Of a DNA stretch of 64,000 nt, positions 49,556 to 62,950 are shown one piece after another (the first letter of the stretch is position 1; the number at the start of each line of letters is the position of its first letter). The position numbers and the translations under genes are program-made. Source of the stretch: Letharia columbiana. Taxonomy: Eukaryota; Ascomycota; Lecanoromycetes; Lecanorales; Parmeliaceae. Location of the stretch: positions 767,001 through 831,000 of the forward strand of contig NW_023501049.1 of NCBI RefSeq assembly GCF_014066305.1. Reading direction: 5' to 3'. Below the pieces are notes generated by a model. It ran no database searches and had not been told where the DNA came from. It saw nothing but the letters and a program-made list of their open reading frames with translations.

Positions 49556-50080
49556 AGGCGAATACGAAGAACACTACGGAGAACATTGCGGAGACAGTCA
49601 TCAGCAGCAGTGACACAACAGGTCTACTCTCCACGATCTCACACCAATCCACTCAGTTAGTGCAAGAGAAGTTACTACAACAGGCGAATACGGAGAACAC
49701 TGCGGAGAAATTAAGCGATAACAAGGCCCCTAGCATCAAGAACACGGCTCAGCTCTCCAAGATCCCACGTTATATACTCTCCACGATTCCACATCAAATC
49801 ATCACTTAGTAAGCGGAGACCACCACTATAACTTGGCCTATCATCCCCACTGCATTGAGGAGTAAGAGAAGGAACTATAACAGGCAAATGCGGAGAACAC
49901 TGCGGAGAAACCAAGCGGCAACAAGGCCCCCAGCACCAAGAACACGGCTTAGCTCTCCAAGATCCCACGTCACATACTCTTCACGGTTCTATATTAAATT
50001 ATTACTTAGTAAGCGGAGAACACTACTATAACTTAATCTGTCATCTCTACTGTATTAATATGATATATCACTATAATAAC
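49556..50080. repeat. ~200-bp tandem units in a RIP-poor island
   Basis: Three units start with AGGCRAATRCGRAG at 49556, 49682 and 49882; the first is shortened to 126 bp, the second is 200 bp. Shared blocks include GAACACTGCGGAGAAA, AACAAGGCCCC and CCAAGATCCCACGT. GC content is visibly near normal, in contrast to the flanks, and CA/TG pairs are common. Unit one has TAATAG where unit two has CAACAG, a RIP-type difference. A plus frame stays open for about 84 codons across units 1-2 but has no start. Confidence 0.75.
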
Positions 50081-50589
50081 GTTATAAGAGAAGGATCTAT
50101 TACGACGATCATAGCTAATTAGGCATCTCTATAGAAGAAATATCAGAACGATATATATTTAAACGAATTAAAATTATCCGATATCTTACTCTGATAGCTA
50201 TTTCATTATTCGAATGATTTTACTACGATAGAAGATAATATGAGATTTATACCACTAATTAACATATTATCTTTATTTCTTTTCGATATTTTAATACTTC
50301 TTATTATAAGAATATAGTCTTTCTCTATTTTTTATAGATAATTATTACGAATTAATCTTTTATACTTAATATATCTTTCTAATTAAGTCTTAGCGCGCCT
50401 CTCTTTATATATATATATCTATATATTATATAGATTAAATTAATTTTATAATAGTAAAAGTAGATTAAAAACGTATAGTAAGCGATAAGAGTTCGATTTA
50501 ACTTAGGGCTAGGGCTAAAATTTCATTTAATTTAGAAAAATTTAACTTTATAAATTTAATTCATAGGTCTTTACTTATTTATTAATAAA

Positions 50590-53566
50590 AGAATAGATCG
50601 ATATAGTTCTAAAAGCCGTCGACGTAGAGAAAAACGTTCTTATCAAATTATTATAAGAATTAAAAAATTAAACGTCTTTAATTAAGTCGTTATTAGAGAT
50701 TTAAAAGCTTTATATATAAAAATTAAAGAGTTAGAAATAGAAAGAATACTCGCTTTTATCTCTCTATTCGCGTATATTATTACTATTAAAATCTCTTTAT
50801 AAAATAAATATTAATTAAATTTTTATAAAAAAAATTTATATTAATAAAATAAATTAAGATTAATTATCTTTTAAATATTAGAGCTTTAATATTAAACTTT
50901 ATAGATATATCTTTTATTAAAATAAATAAGCTATTTAAAATAATATTAATATAATTTTATAGATTATAACTAGTTAATAATAAATCTATCTTTATTTTTA
51001 ATATTATATATATAATCTTAATAAAATTTATCTTAAAAAATTATATAAAAGAATTTTAATATTTAATTATCTTATTAAGACGATTTAATATTATTTTAAA
51101 AATATTATAATTAGAATAGTATAACTCTTATATATTTTTTAAATCTAGAATTATTATATTTAATTTAGATTATTATATATCTAACTATTTATTATATAAT
51201 AAATCTATTATTATTTAGAGTAATAATAAATTTTTAAAAAAGAATTTAAATTATATAGTAAAGATTATATTTAAAAAAAAGAATATAATAAAGATTTTTA
51301 TCTATATTTTTATTAAGATAATTAAAAAATTAGAGAATTAAGTTATTATTATATAACTTTAAAATTTTAAATTATTTTTTAATTCTATTAATAAAAAAGC
51401 GAAATTTATTATTAATATTATCGCTATTATAATAGAAGATTATAAGAAATTCTTTTATAAATTAAAAAAGAAATCTTTAATTATAAAATAGCTATAAGAA
51501 TAAATTTTTATAATATATTATAAATAGTTAAATATTTAAAATCTTATTAAAACTAATAAACTTTCTTCTTATTACTTTATTAATTATAAAATATATCTTA
51601 AAAAAGAAGCTATTTTACTATCGAAAAAGATTTATAAGCTTTTTAAAGATTAGATATTAATTATAAAAAAAATATTAATAAAATATTAGAGAAAAACTAT
51701 ATTAGATTAAATACTTTTTTTTTATATAGTACTTATTCTAATTATAAAAAAACTCGATAAGAAATTTAGATTATATATAAACTATAAAGTTTTATAAAGA
51801 AATATATTAATAAGATATTAGAGAAAGGCTATATTAGATTAAGTATTTCTTTTTATATAGTATCTATTTTAATTATAAAGAAACTCGATAAGAGATTTAG
51901 ACTATATATAGACTATAGAGCTTTTAATATACTTATTATTTCTAATTAAAACGCTTCTCTATTAATTAAAGAAACTTTTATTAAATTATATATAGTAAGA
52001 ATATATAGTAAATTCGATATTATAGCCACTTTTAACGAAATTAAAATAAAAAAGAGTTATAAGAAAAATTATATTTTTTACTCGATATAGTCTATTTAAA
52101 TATATAATAATATCTTTAAAATTATATAATATCTTTATTACTTTTTAAATATTTATTAATAATATTTTATATAAATATTTAAATATATTTTATATTATCT
52201 ATCTAGACGATATTCTTATTTATAATAATATTAAAAATAAGTATATTTAATATATAAAAAAGATATTAAAGAAACTTTAATAAGTTAATTTCTATTTTAA
52301 TGTTAATAAATATAACTTTTATATTATTAGAATTAAATATCTAGAATTAATTATTATAATAAAAGAAGTAGAAATAGATATAAAGAAAATTAAAATTATT
52401 ATTTAATAAAAGAAATTTGAATATATTAAAGATATATAAGTATTTCTAAAATTCGCTAATTTCTATTAAAAGTTTATTATAGAGTATTCTAAAATCGTTA
52501 TATCTCTAATAAATTTTATTTATACTTAATAGAAAAAAGACTTTATCTATTTATAAGCTTAAGAATACTTTAAATAACTTACTTTCGAAACGCTTAAGAA
52601 AGCTTTTACTATTACTTCTATATTTACTTATTTTAATTTAAATAAAAAGATTTAGCTAGAAATAAACGCGTTTAATTTTATAATTATTATTATTTTATTA
52701 TAAGAAGATAAAGATAAAGTACTTAGATCTATAGTATTTCTCTTTAAAAAGATATCTTTTATAGAGTATAACTACGATATCTATAATAAGAAATTTATAA
52801 TTATAATATAAATCTTTAAAAAATAATATCTTAAATTAATTAATATTTCTATCGAGGATTTTATTAAAATTATTTTAGACTATAAGAATTTATAATATTT
52901 TTTATTTTTTAATAACTTAACTTCTATTAAGTAAGATAAATAAAGTTTTTATTTAAATTTAATTTTTATATTATTTATTATTTAAAAAAATAAAATATTA
53001 AATTTAATAATTTTATTTAATAAGTAAAAGATCTATCTAAAAATAAGAATAATAATTATATTTATTATTAATATTATATAATTTTTAAAGATAATAATCT
53101 TAACGAAGATATTAAGAATATTATATATTTTATTATTATACTTTTAGACGATATAAGAGAAAATATTATCTCTTTAATTATAATATTATATAAATAAAAT
53201 AAATAAAATAATATTAATAATAAGAAATCTAATAAAGAATTATTATTAAAGATCTCGATAGAGACTTCTTAAGAGAAATTCTTAAAAAAATTAAGAGAAG
53301 TCTTTATTATTAATACTTCTAAATTATTATATTTAATAAAAAACGCTTATAATTATAATAATATTATTTAAGAAATTATTTAATTAAAAATATTTAAATA
53401 GAGAAAGTTACTATTTAAAATAATTAAGAATAATCTTAAATTAAAACTAAGTAATTATTATTTTTATAATAAATTATTATATATTAATAATAGATTATAT
53501 ATATTAAATATTCTCGAATTATAAATTAAAAATATTAAAAATATTTATAACTCTTTATTCGAAGAT
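50590..53566 (+). mobile_element. element C, plus fragment (gag end and pol), RIP-ruined
   Basis: Gag-like end at 50590-50968 followed without break by pol. The reverse transcriptase is legible at about 51700-52235; the YLDDILIY box is intact at 52199-52222, whereas most other codons are mutated. It matches in reverse the pol of the minus copy and stops at the point corresponding to ~41945, where an LTR fragment (53567-53751) begins. A 131-bp internal duplication is listed separately. Confidence 0.65.
51663..51922 (+). repeat. 131-bp tandem duplication within the C reverse transcriptase
   Basis: Copies 51663-51793 and 51794-51922 share ATATTAGAGAAA, AACTCGATAAGA and TTAGA.TATATATA.ACTATA. 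Both copies are RIP-mutated but differently, so the duplication is older than at least part of the mutation. Confidence 0.75.
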
Positions 53567-53751
53567 TATTAGAGACTTAATAGTATATATAATAACTCTA
53601 TATTATAGTATAAAGAGAATACTATTTATATAGAATTATTATAAATATAATCTTTATAATAAGATAGAAAGATTAAAAGATCTTAGTACGCTAAGTCTAA
53701 TTAAGCTATAATATAAATAAATAAAGTTATAAGATTATTAAAATCGTAATA
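53567..53751 (-). repeat. truncated LTR of element C
   Basis: 185 bp equal to the first part of the C LTR in reverse (…AAAATCGTAATA at its right end). It directly adjoins the pol 3' end at 53752, so it is the 3' LTR of the minus-oriented C copy that continues to the end of the window. Confidence 0.6.
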
Positions 53752-54184
53752 TTACTTTCTTCTTTAATTCGAAGTTTTAATAATAATTACTATATAATAG
53801 ATATCGATTTTATAAAAAATATATCTAAGCGTATACGAAGTAATATTCTTAAATATATTAATTTAGTATTTTATTACGAATTTAAGATCTTTTTATAAGT
53901 TAATATAATTATTATAAATTAGTAACGCTAATAAAGAAAATTATTTTAAAGATCTTTTAAATAATAAATAAGAGCTAATAACCTCGAGTTAATAATAATA
54001 AAAGTTTATTATCAGATTCGAATATTCTATTATATTTATAAATAATTATTAAAATAGATTTTTCTCGATCTTAAGATCTTTATATCTAATTTTATATATT
54101 AAATATTCTCTCTTACTAATTAAGAAATTATTTTCTTATTTATCTAATTCAAATTAAGTTATTTCTTTAATATCGTAGATTTTA

Positions 54185-54906
54185 TGAGAATGATTCGGCT
54201 ATCACTGGGCCATAGGTTAAAAGAATCGAGGGTATCGCGCTTTATGGCCGATACGCTCTATTTAGCTCTATAAGAGCCTACTATACCCTCGCTATAGACT
54301 ATTAAAGCGATTACGCTCTAATAACTATCCTCTTTCTTAAGACTATATTCTCGCGACTCTAAAAAGAATTAATTCGAGAGCTTTACTCTAATTAGCGGTC
54401 TTTATAGAGTCGACTTAAAGCGTAATACGCCACCCTCCGATTATTTAAGACTTCTTATCTTAGAGATTTCTATAGAATATAAGATACGTTATAGAGATCC
54501 TTTCGGGGTATATACCTCGATATATATATATCGAGGTTCAGTTATCGAATAAATTATTTAGCCCTACTCGAATAAAAGCCTTAGAGTATAAAATTATATC
54601 GCTTCTAGAAGCCGATACCCGATAAATCTAAAACTTTTATCTTCTAAAAAATATTTTTCGACCTATATATAACGGGCTCGAATTCTTAGAAAATTAGCGA
54701 ATATATCCTATAGTAGCTAGCCTTTCCGAAATTAGTCAAGTTTCGAAATTTCAGCGCGATATAGTTATAAGAATAGTTCGACTATTACTAGGCTATAGGC
54801 TAAAAGAATTAGAGGTATCGCGCTTTATAGCCGATACGCCTTATTTAACCATATAAGAGTCTACTATATCTCCGCTATAGACTATTAAGGCGATTACGCT
54901 CTAATA
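54185..54906. mobile_element. 722-bp TRIM-like element with 139-bp terminal direct repeats
   Basis: Terminal repeats 54185-54323 and 54768-54906 have the same length (139 bp); both begin T-R-AGAAT and end GCGATTACGCTCTAATA. The first keeps TG at its start; the second has TA, and nearly all differences seen are G/A or C/T. Identical 7-bp GATTTTA lies on both sides (54178-54184 and 54907-54913), and the site is uninterrupted in the homologous C copy near 40.84 kb. The ~444-bp interior has no open frame. Direct terminal repeats fit a terminal-repeat retrotransposon in miniature; the 7-bp duplication is a little longer than usual for LTR elements. Confidence 0.7.
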
Positions 54907-56103
54907 GATTTTATCTTCTTTATTAATATTAATAGATAATAATAAAAACTTAATCTATTTTAATAGTAAGTTATTATTATTAAAATATAATAGCTATAAA
55001 TAAAAGATAAAGTAAATATTATTTATAAAAATTAAAAGTTCTAACTCGTAAGCGAAATTATTTAAAGCTTTAATAATTTTAAATAATTCGAAATTTTTAT
55101 AATTTAGTAATTTACTAAGGCGTATAATTTTAATTTTTTTTATTAAATATAATTATATCTTTAATTTTAAATTTTAATATTAAAAGTTAATAATAATTTA
55201 TTTCTTTCTTTTATAAAGCTTATAATTATTTAAATTAACTTTTTAAATAATTTTTTATAATATCTATTAGCTAATTTAATATCTCTCTTTACTCTTTAAC
55301 TAGTAAATTAATTTTAAAAAATTAAAAATTCTATTCTCGAGTAAGAAATATATTCTTTAATAAAAAGAAATAATAATATATTTAATAAGGCGTTCTTATC
55401 GAAATTAGCTTCGAACTTTATTATTAATAATAAATTTATTTAATTATCTTAATTATAATTAATATAAATTTTAAAATATTACTTTAAAGTAATATTAATA
55501 TTTTTTATTTATTTATTAATTTTAAAATAAAACGTAATAAAGAGTTTAGATTTAATCTTAATTCTTTTATATAATCTTCTTTAAAAATATATTATAAATT
55601 AAATATCTCGATTTAAAATAATAATAAATAAGTATTTTTTCTCTCGCTAGATAAATTCGATAAAAATCTAAACTACTATCTTTACTTCTAGAAAGTTTAA
55701 AAAAATAAATTTTTTCTTCTTATTAAGTCTATCTATAACTACTATAATATATTAATAAAAATAATTATATCTAAGATAAATAGATAGTAATATAATAAAG
55801 TTAATAATTTTTTTTTATTAATATTATTTAAAAATAGAAAGAGATTTAAATAGATCTTACTTATTCTCTCTATAAGTTTTAAATCTTTTATAAATATAAT
55901 AGCTTTTAATATAGCGAATAATAAAATTTATTATTCTTAATTAATAGTAATATCTATTTAATTTATTATAAATTAATAATTTATTAGTATAGCCTTTAGA
56001 TAGAGAGTTATAAATATCTCTAATAATTTTAATTTATAATTCGAGAATATTTAATATATATAATCTATTATTAATATATAATAATTTATTATAAAGATAA
56101 TAA

Positions 56104-56378
56104 TATAAGAATATAGTCTACTAATAATTAGCTAGCGGATATAGACTATAAAAGATATAGTGTCGTTATAAGATTTAATAGTATATTTAATAATAGAACT
56201 AATCTCTAAGAAATATTAAAACTTCGAGATATACGAAGTAGATCTATATTCGCTAAGTCTCTAAGTATATAGAATATATTATTAAAACTAAACTCTAAAA
56301 GAGACTTTAATATAGAATATATAATATTAACGCTTTAGCGTAAGTAGCGCTAAGGCTTATAACGTATTAGACTTAATA
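56104..56378 (-). repeat. 3' LTR of element B2
   Basis: 275 bp, TATAAGAATATAGTC on the left end and CTTAATA on the right; direct repeat of 62951-63225. Confidence 0.75.
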
Positions 56379-59300
56379 ATTATCTTCTCTTTTAGATCTT
56401 AATTTTTAGATATCTAAATAAAAATAGAATACTTATTAAAAAATCTTTAAACTCTAATAAGAAAATAAGAGAAAAAGTCGATTTATTAAAATTATAATAT
56501 TATTATAATAATATAATAGAATTAATTATTACACGCTATAGGCGCGTTATTAATATATTATATAATAATATTAATATTATCTTTAAGAATAATATTACTT
56601 TTATAATATTAATTAATAATAATTTATAATAAGTTAATATACTTAATATTAGCGTTTTTATAGCGCTAATTAATAGCCTCTATAGCGAATAATATTAAAT
56701 TTAAAAATTTATAATAAAAATTTAAAAATTTAATAGATAAGAGAAAGGAGAAGAGTTTTTTTATAAGTAACGTTATTTTTATAGCGTATTATATCTATAG
56801 CGAAGTAATATAATAATAATCTTTATTATAAAAATTCGAAGAAAGTAATTAATAGAGCGACGCGTTTATAATAATATCTTTAATTATTAATTAATAATAA
56901 TAATAGAATAATAATAATAGCTAGATAACGCGATCTTATAAATAATAATAAATATTATTATATCGCTATTATTTATATTATTAGATACTATTTATTAATA
57001 ATAGCGCTATAATAGAGAATATAAAAATCTCTTTTAAATTATTTATTTTTATTCTTTATAACTTCTAATATCTCTCTTATAAATATTTATTTTAATATTA
57101 TAATATTAATATTAATACTAATATAAATATAATATATCTTATTATATTAATAATCTACTTCTCTTTATTATAAGTATCTTATTATTACTAATTATATTAA
57201 TACGTAAACTAATAATTTTATAATATCCTTTTTTAATAATAATAATAATTTTAATAATAAATATATAATCGCTTTATAAACGCGATTATTAATTCTTAAC
57301 TATTTCTATTATTATCGCTTTATATATATATTTATTAATAAATTCTAATATCTAATTTATTATATAGAACTTACTTTTATCGAGGCGATAATTTATATAT
57401 TTAAAATAAGTCTTTTTTTTATAATAATTATAAGATCGAAAAACGCGATATTAATTATTATATTAAAATTTTTCTATATTTTTAAATATAGATAAGAAAA
57501 TTAATATAGCGCTATCGCCGCGTTAAATAGTCTTAGAAGTTATCTTATCGATAAATTAAATTTAATAAAAAGATTATTTAATAATATAAATTATAGAGAT
57601 ATATAATAGCGATAACTTTAATTATTTTTATTATAATTATAAATCTTTAAAACTAGCTTATAGCGATATATAAGTATATAAAAAAATTAAAAAAAATAAA
57701 TAAATTATTAGAGAAGAAGTTTAAGAGCCTTTATTAATATATAATAAACGTCGATAAATATTAACTTAAAGACTATACTTTAATTATCTCTTCGTTAAAA
57801 AATTAAATTAATAAATTTAACTCGAAATCTAATATTAAGATAATAGAGAATATTTAAATAATAATCTTTTTTTAATAATAATATTAATATAGAATTCTTA
57901 GATAGTTCTTTAATAATTACTCTAGATAAAAATATATTTATATTAATAATATATATTTTAATATAATAAATTTTTTTTATAGTAGAGTTTAGTAAATAAT
58001 TAAATAATATAATTATTTTATTAATCTATATTTTAATAATAATAAGTATAAAGGAATATATATATAGTATAAGTATTATCTAGAAATATATCTAATCTAA
58101 TTAATAATTATATCTTATTTTATTATTTTTATTTACTCGCTATTAATTTATATAATTAATTAAGCTCTTTAATAATAAGAGACTTATTATTTATTACTTA
58201 ATATTTTTATTTATTATTTATTTATTTATAAACTTAGATTAGCTCGCTAATATTAATAAGTTTATTATCTAATAATTATTAATTATACTCTTTACTCTAA
58301 TTAATTTATTTAACTTTATATTAAACGCTTTTTTTATATTTAATTTTATTAATAATTTCTTTAATCTTTTAAAGTTTATTATTATTAATAAGATTAAAAG
58401 TTTATATAAAAACTTTTATTATATTATTATAATCGCGAAGATAATAAGACTTAAATAATAATATATAAAAAATATTATAAATTTTATATATCGAGAATAG
58501 AAGTAAGCGATATATTTACGCTTTTATCTTATCTATAATTTAAAATAATTTTATAAATTTATAAGATAACTTCTTATTTAAGCGTTTTTACTTTAAATTC
58601 TTAATTACTAATATTATTAAATCGTCTATCTTATAACTTTAAAATTAATATATTTTATTATAATATTTAAATTAAGTCGTAACCGCGCTACGAAAGTATT
58701 TTATTATCTTATTTCTTAATACTTATAATTTCTTTATTCTATTATTTATAATAAATATCTTTCTCTTAATAAAATTATTCTTAATCTTTTAACGAATTTT
58801 AGAATAATATTTATATATTAGAAAAAACGATATTATTTTAATAAAGAAATATTAATTATTTATATAAGCGAACTCTATTATTAATAGTTATTTTATCTAA
58901 ATATTTTATTTATTATTAGCGAATATATATAAGAAGTATTTTAATATTTAATTTTATCGCTTAATTTACTCGTCGATTTATAAATAAAAAGCGATATTTA
59001 GATATTACTTAATTTTAAAATAAAAATAAATAGCGAATTAGAAGTTATTAGTAAATATAGAGCCTTTATTATTAATAATATTATTTAATATACTATAATA
59101 ATATATTATTTTAAAATAAAATATTTTTATTAACTAAGCGATATCGATTATAATAGATATAAAAATATATCTTATTATTTTTATAAATCGATTTATTATA
59201 ATTAGAATAGTATTATAAATAATATTTTTATATTTACTCGCTAATAAGTCGATAATAAAGTTTATAGATTTTTTTTTTTATAGTTTAATAGCGATAGAAA

Positions 59301-62300
59301 GCGAGCTTAATTCGCTATATAAATAATATCGTAAAGCTTTAATTTATTAATAAATATTATATATTTTAATATAATCGATAATTTATTTTAGATTTTTATT
59401 TTAATAATATTTATAAGTAAGTAACTTATACGTCTTCGTAGCGCTAAAGTATTTTAATAATAAATTATTATAATATTTATTAATAAGCTCTTTTTTTAAA
59501 ATCTTATTTCTAAAAATATAAAGATAATTATTATATTTTAATAATTTCTCAAAATCTAAGATTTATATTTAATTATATATATAACGCTTAATTATTAACT
59601 TATTAATATTAATTTAAAAAGAGTTTACTTAATTATTATAGACTTATAGTTTTCGAATTAATATTTTTATTAATCTTTAAAATATATTATAAATAATCTC
59701 TTATACGATCTTAAGCTTTCTTCTAGAAATAATTATTTAAATATTAATAATACGAAATATAAGCGTTATCGTTATTATAATCTTTTTATTTCTTTATAAT
59801 TACTCGTTACTAATTTAAAGTATAAGCTTATTTTATAATATTAATAAAAGTTTAATATTTAATAGCGAAATTCTTTTATAATTAAAGCGTTATAATAGCG
59901 AGTTAATAGAATTTAATTTATCTATTTAATAAAAAATTTTAAAATTATAAATAACTAACTTTAGCGTTTAACGAGCTTATTTAAAGTTTAATTTCTTCTA
60001 CTTTATAAAATTTATAAAATTATTATAATTCGTTAAAATTTTAATATAAAATATATTATCTTCTAGATAGTAATATTATTATTTTATAAATACTATAATA
60101 GCGAGTAGCTTTTAATTATAGATCTTATAATTTTATTTTATAAAAATTATTTTTTTAAATTAGAATATTATTAATTATTAATAATTATTTTTATTCGATT
60201 ATAAAAGTATAGCTTTTATATCGAAGTTAAAAGTATTAATTTTAAGATATAATTTTAAATTTAAATTATAATAATATAGAAATAATATAATTATAAAAGT
60301 ATTTTAAAGCTATTAAAACGCTAGCTTAGCGTTATCTATTTACTCTAATAATTTAAATTTCTTATTATTTTTACTCTCTTTAAGTAAGTTAGTAAATAGC
60401 GTTATTATATTAAAATAGCTATAAATAAATTATTAATAAAAATTAATAAAGTCTAAAAAAACTTATATATTTTAATAATTTTTTAATTTTAACTACTTTT
60501 TAATAATAATAATATATTTTTAATCTATTATAATATCTTCGATAGATATAATAAACTCTAGAAACTTAACTCGTTTAATATAGAATTAATATTTCTTTAA
60601 ATTAGCGTATAATTAAAACTAATATAAACGCTTAAATACTTATTTAATATATTATTAATACTTCGCTAAATTAGTACTATAAATTAGAATATTATTTAAA
60701 TATATTATATATATTATATTTATTAGATTTATAAAAACTCTATTAATATATATTTAAAAAGTTATTAATATATTAGCGAGCTTAAAAGATATAATTAAAT
60801 ATTCGAAGTAGTCGTAATAACTACGAAACGCTATTTTCTATTTATTATCTTCTTTAATTTAAATTTAATAATAGATATTTTTAAAATCTAGCTTTATAAA
60901 GACTTTAACGTTATATAAGTAATTTAGAGTCTTAATAATTAGAAGTAACGAGTATTAATTTTTAATAGTTATTATATTTAAGTTTTAATAATTAACGTAA
61001 AAATAAAGTCTTTTATTCTTTTTAAAAATAAAAAGAATTAATACTTCGACTAAGAAAGTTAAATAATAAATTTAATTTTTTTAAAGGGAATTCTCTAAAT
61101 AGCGCTATAGCTTCGCTAACTTTATTTAAAATAGATTATATAAAGAGCTATATAGCGATTTTTTATCGCTCTTAATTTTAATAGTATAATTTCCCTATTT
61201 AAGTGTAAATAAGATTTTTATTTTTTTATTAAAAAAAATATTATTAAACTCTAATAACTTCTATAAAAGTTCTAGATTATATCTATTTTTCGATTCGCTA
61301 CGCGCTATCGTAGTATATATAATTATAAATATATTTAGCTTTTATTTAATAATTTAAATAAATTTAATTAATTCTTTAATCTATAATTTATTAGCGTTAA
61401 TTTTAAATTATTACTACTCCGCCGTTAAGTTTAATAGTACTTATAATTAACTTAATTTAAATATATTTAATACGATATTAAGATCTTTTTAATTAATAAT
61501 ATAAAAGAGTATATTATACTTTTTATTTTAATCTTAATTATCTATTAATTAATAATTTAGCTAATACGCGTTATAATAATATATACTTTAATTATTTAAC
61601 GCTTTCGATTATAATAAAATAATATTATAAGATTTTAAATTTTATTAAATTATAAACTTTTATAAAATTAAATTAATATACGCTTTAATATCGAGTAAAG
61701 TAATAAGTTATCTCTATTTACTTTAAAGCTTTATTTACCTCTTTATAAAAATAGAAGAAATTATTTTTATTAATCGTTATTTTTATCTCGCTTCTAAGAT
61801 AATTATAAGATCTAATCTTTTTTTATTAATACTACGTCGATATAAGTTATAGATAATTTATTAAGATTTAGATACTTAGATATTTAATAACTCTATTTAT
61901 TATAATAAAAATAATTATTCTTTTTATAATTAAGATTAAAGAATTTAATTTTATACTTTATATTATTATCTTAAATACGCGCTATATAAGCGCCGCCGTT
62001 TAAAACTAATTTAGATTTTAAAATTTAATTCTTTAAGAACTTATCCTTAGTAAATCTCTTTAAAAATTTCGAATAGAAATTATTATTAAAGTATATATGT
62101 TTTAAAATCTTTTTCTATATAATAGCTTAGATAAGAATTTCTTTTTATTATTTCGATATACTATTAATATTTAGAATCTTATTTTTAAGCTCTAATCTAA
62201 GTTTAGTTAAAAAGAAATTAATTTAATACTTCTTAGAAAATAAGATTATATAAATCTCTAGCTTCTTTAAATAGATTTTAAAAATAAATATCTTCTAATT

Positions 62301-62950
62301 AAAGTGTTATTTAATCTTCTTCTACTTTTTATAGATAAGAAGATAATAATTTATTAAATTCGCTATTAAATTAAATAGAAATTATTTATAGAATTTGAAA
62401 GTTATATTCTCTAGACTATAGATTTAATAGTATTTATATTATTAAATATTAAAGTTATCTTTTAAAGATTATATATAATAAATAATTCTTAATTAATTAA
62501 TAATAAAATATTTAGAACTTATAAGAAATTTAATTTCGACTTCGCGAAATTAGCGTAAATACTCTCTCTTATTAATATTCTTATAAAAACGTATTCTTTT
62601 AAAGCGAAGTATTTTCGTTTTAATTAATATATTCGCTAGAGATATAATAATAATTAATATAAATAAGTTTTCGCTAGTTATAGACGATAAGCTAGTATTA
62701 TAAAGTTTATAATTATAAGCCTTTAATATAGCTAATTCTTATTCTTATTTTAAATAATAATTTTCGATTTTAATAATTATAAGACGTTATTTTATAATAA
62801 GATCTTCTATTAATAAGAAATTCTCGAACTTATTATTAACGCTATAACGATTTTCGATATTATCTTTATTTTTTATTATATAATTTAGAGATAAACTCGA
62901 TATCGTAATAATAATAAATCTTTTTCTTTAAAAGATAAAGAGATTAGAAT

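Larger units (their letters stand above)
48790..50575 (+). mobile_element. repeat R, plus copy with weakly RIP-mutated core
   Basis: Reverse partner of 44400-46360, but in its right half it is far less mutated. Contains two ~360-bp spaced copies of a block beginning AACGCGTTCGARATCGAATA (49008 and 49366), a decamer array and the 200-bp tandem units listed separately. It is followed by gag-like C sequence at 50590. It has no reverse transcriptase-like sequence and is presumably non-autonomous. Confidence 0.5.

Noticed and set aside
49407..49652. Minus frame with repeated INR tripeptides and a hydrophobic stretch
   Set aside because: It reads through the decamer array and starts at GTG, so it is a by-product of simple sequence.
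49711..49968. 85-codon minus frame in the RIP-poor island
   Set aside because: Crosses the boundary between tandem units; the plus frame is the more coding-like one.
50500..50520. TTAGGGCTAGGGCT, reminiscent of telomere repeats
   Set aside because: Only two units, interrupted, and the same place in the reversed R copy is the RIP-mutated form of the same sequence; it belongs to R, not to a telomere.
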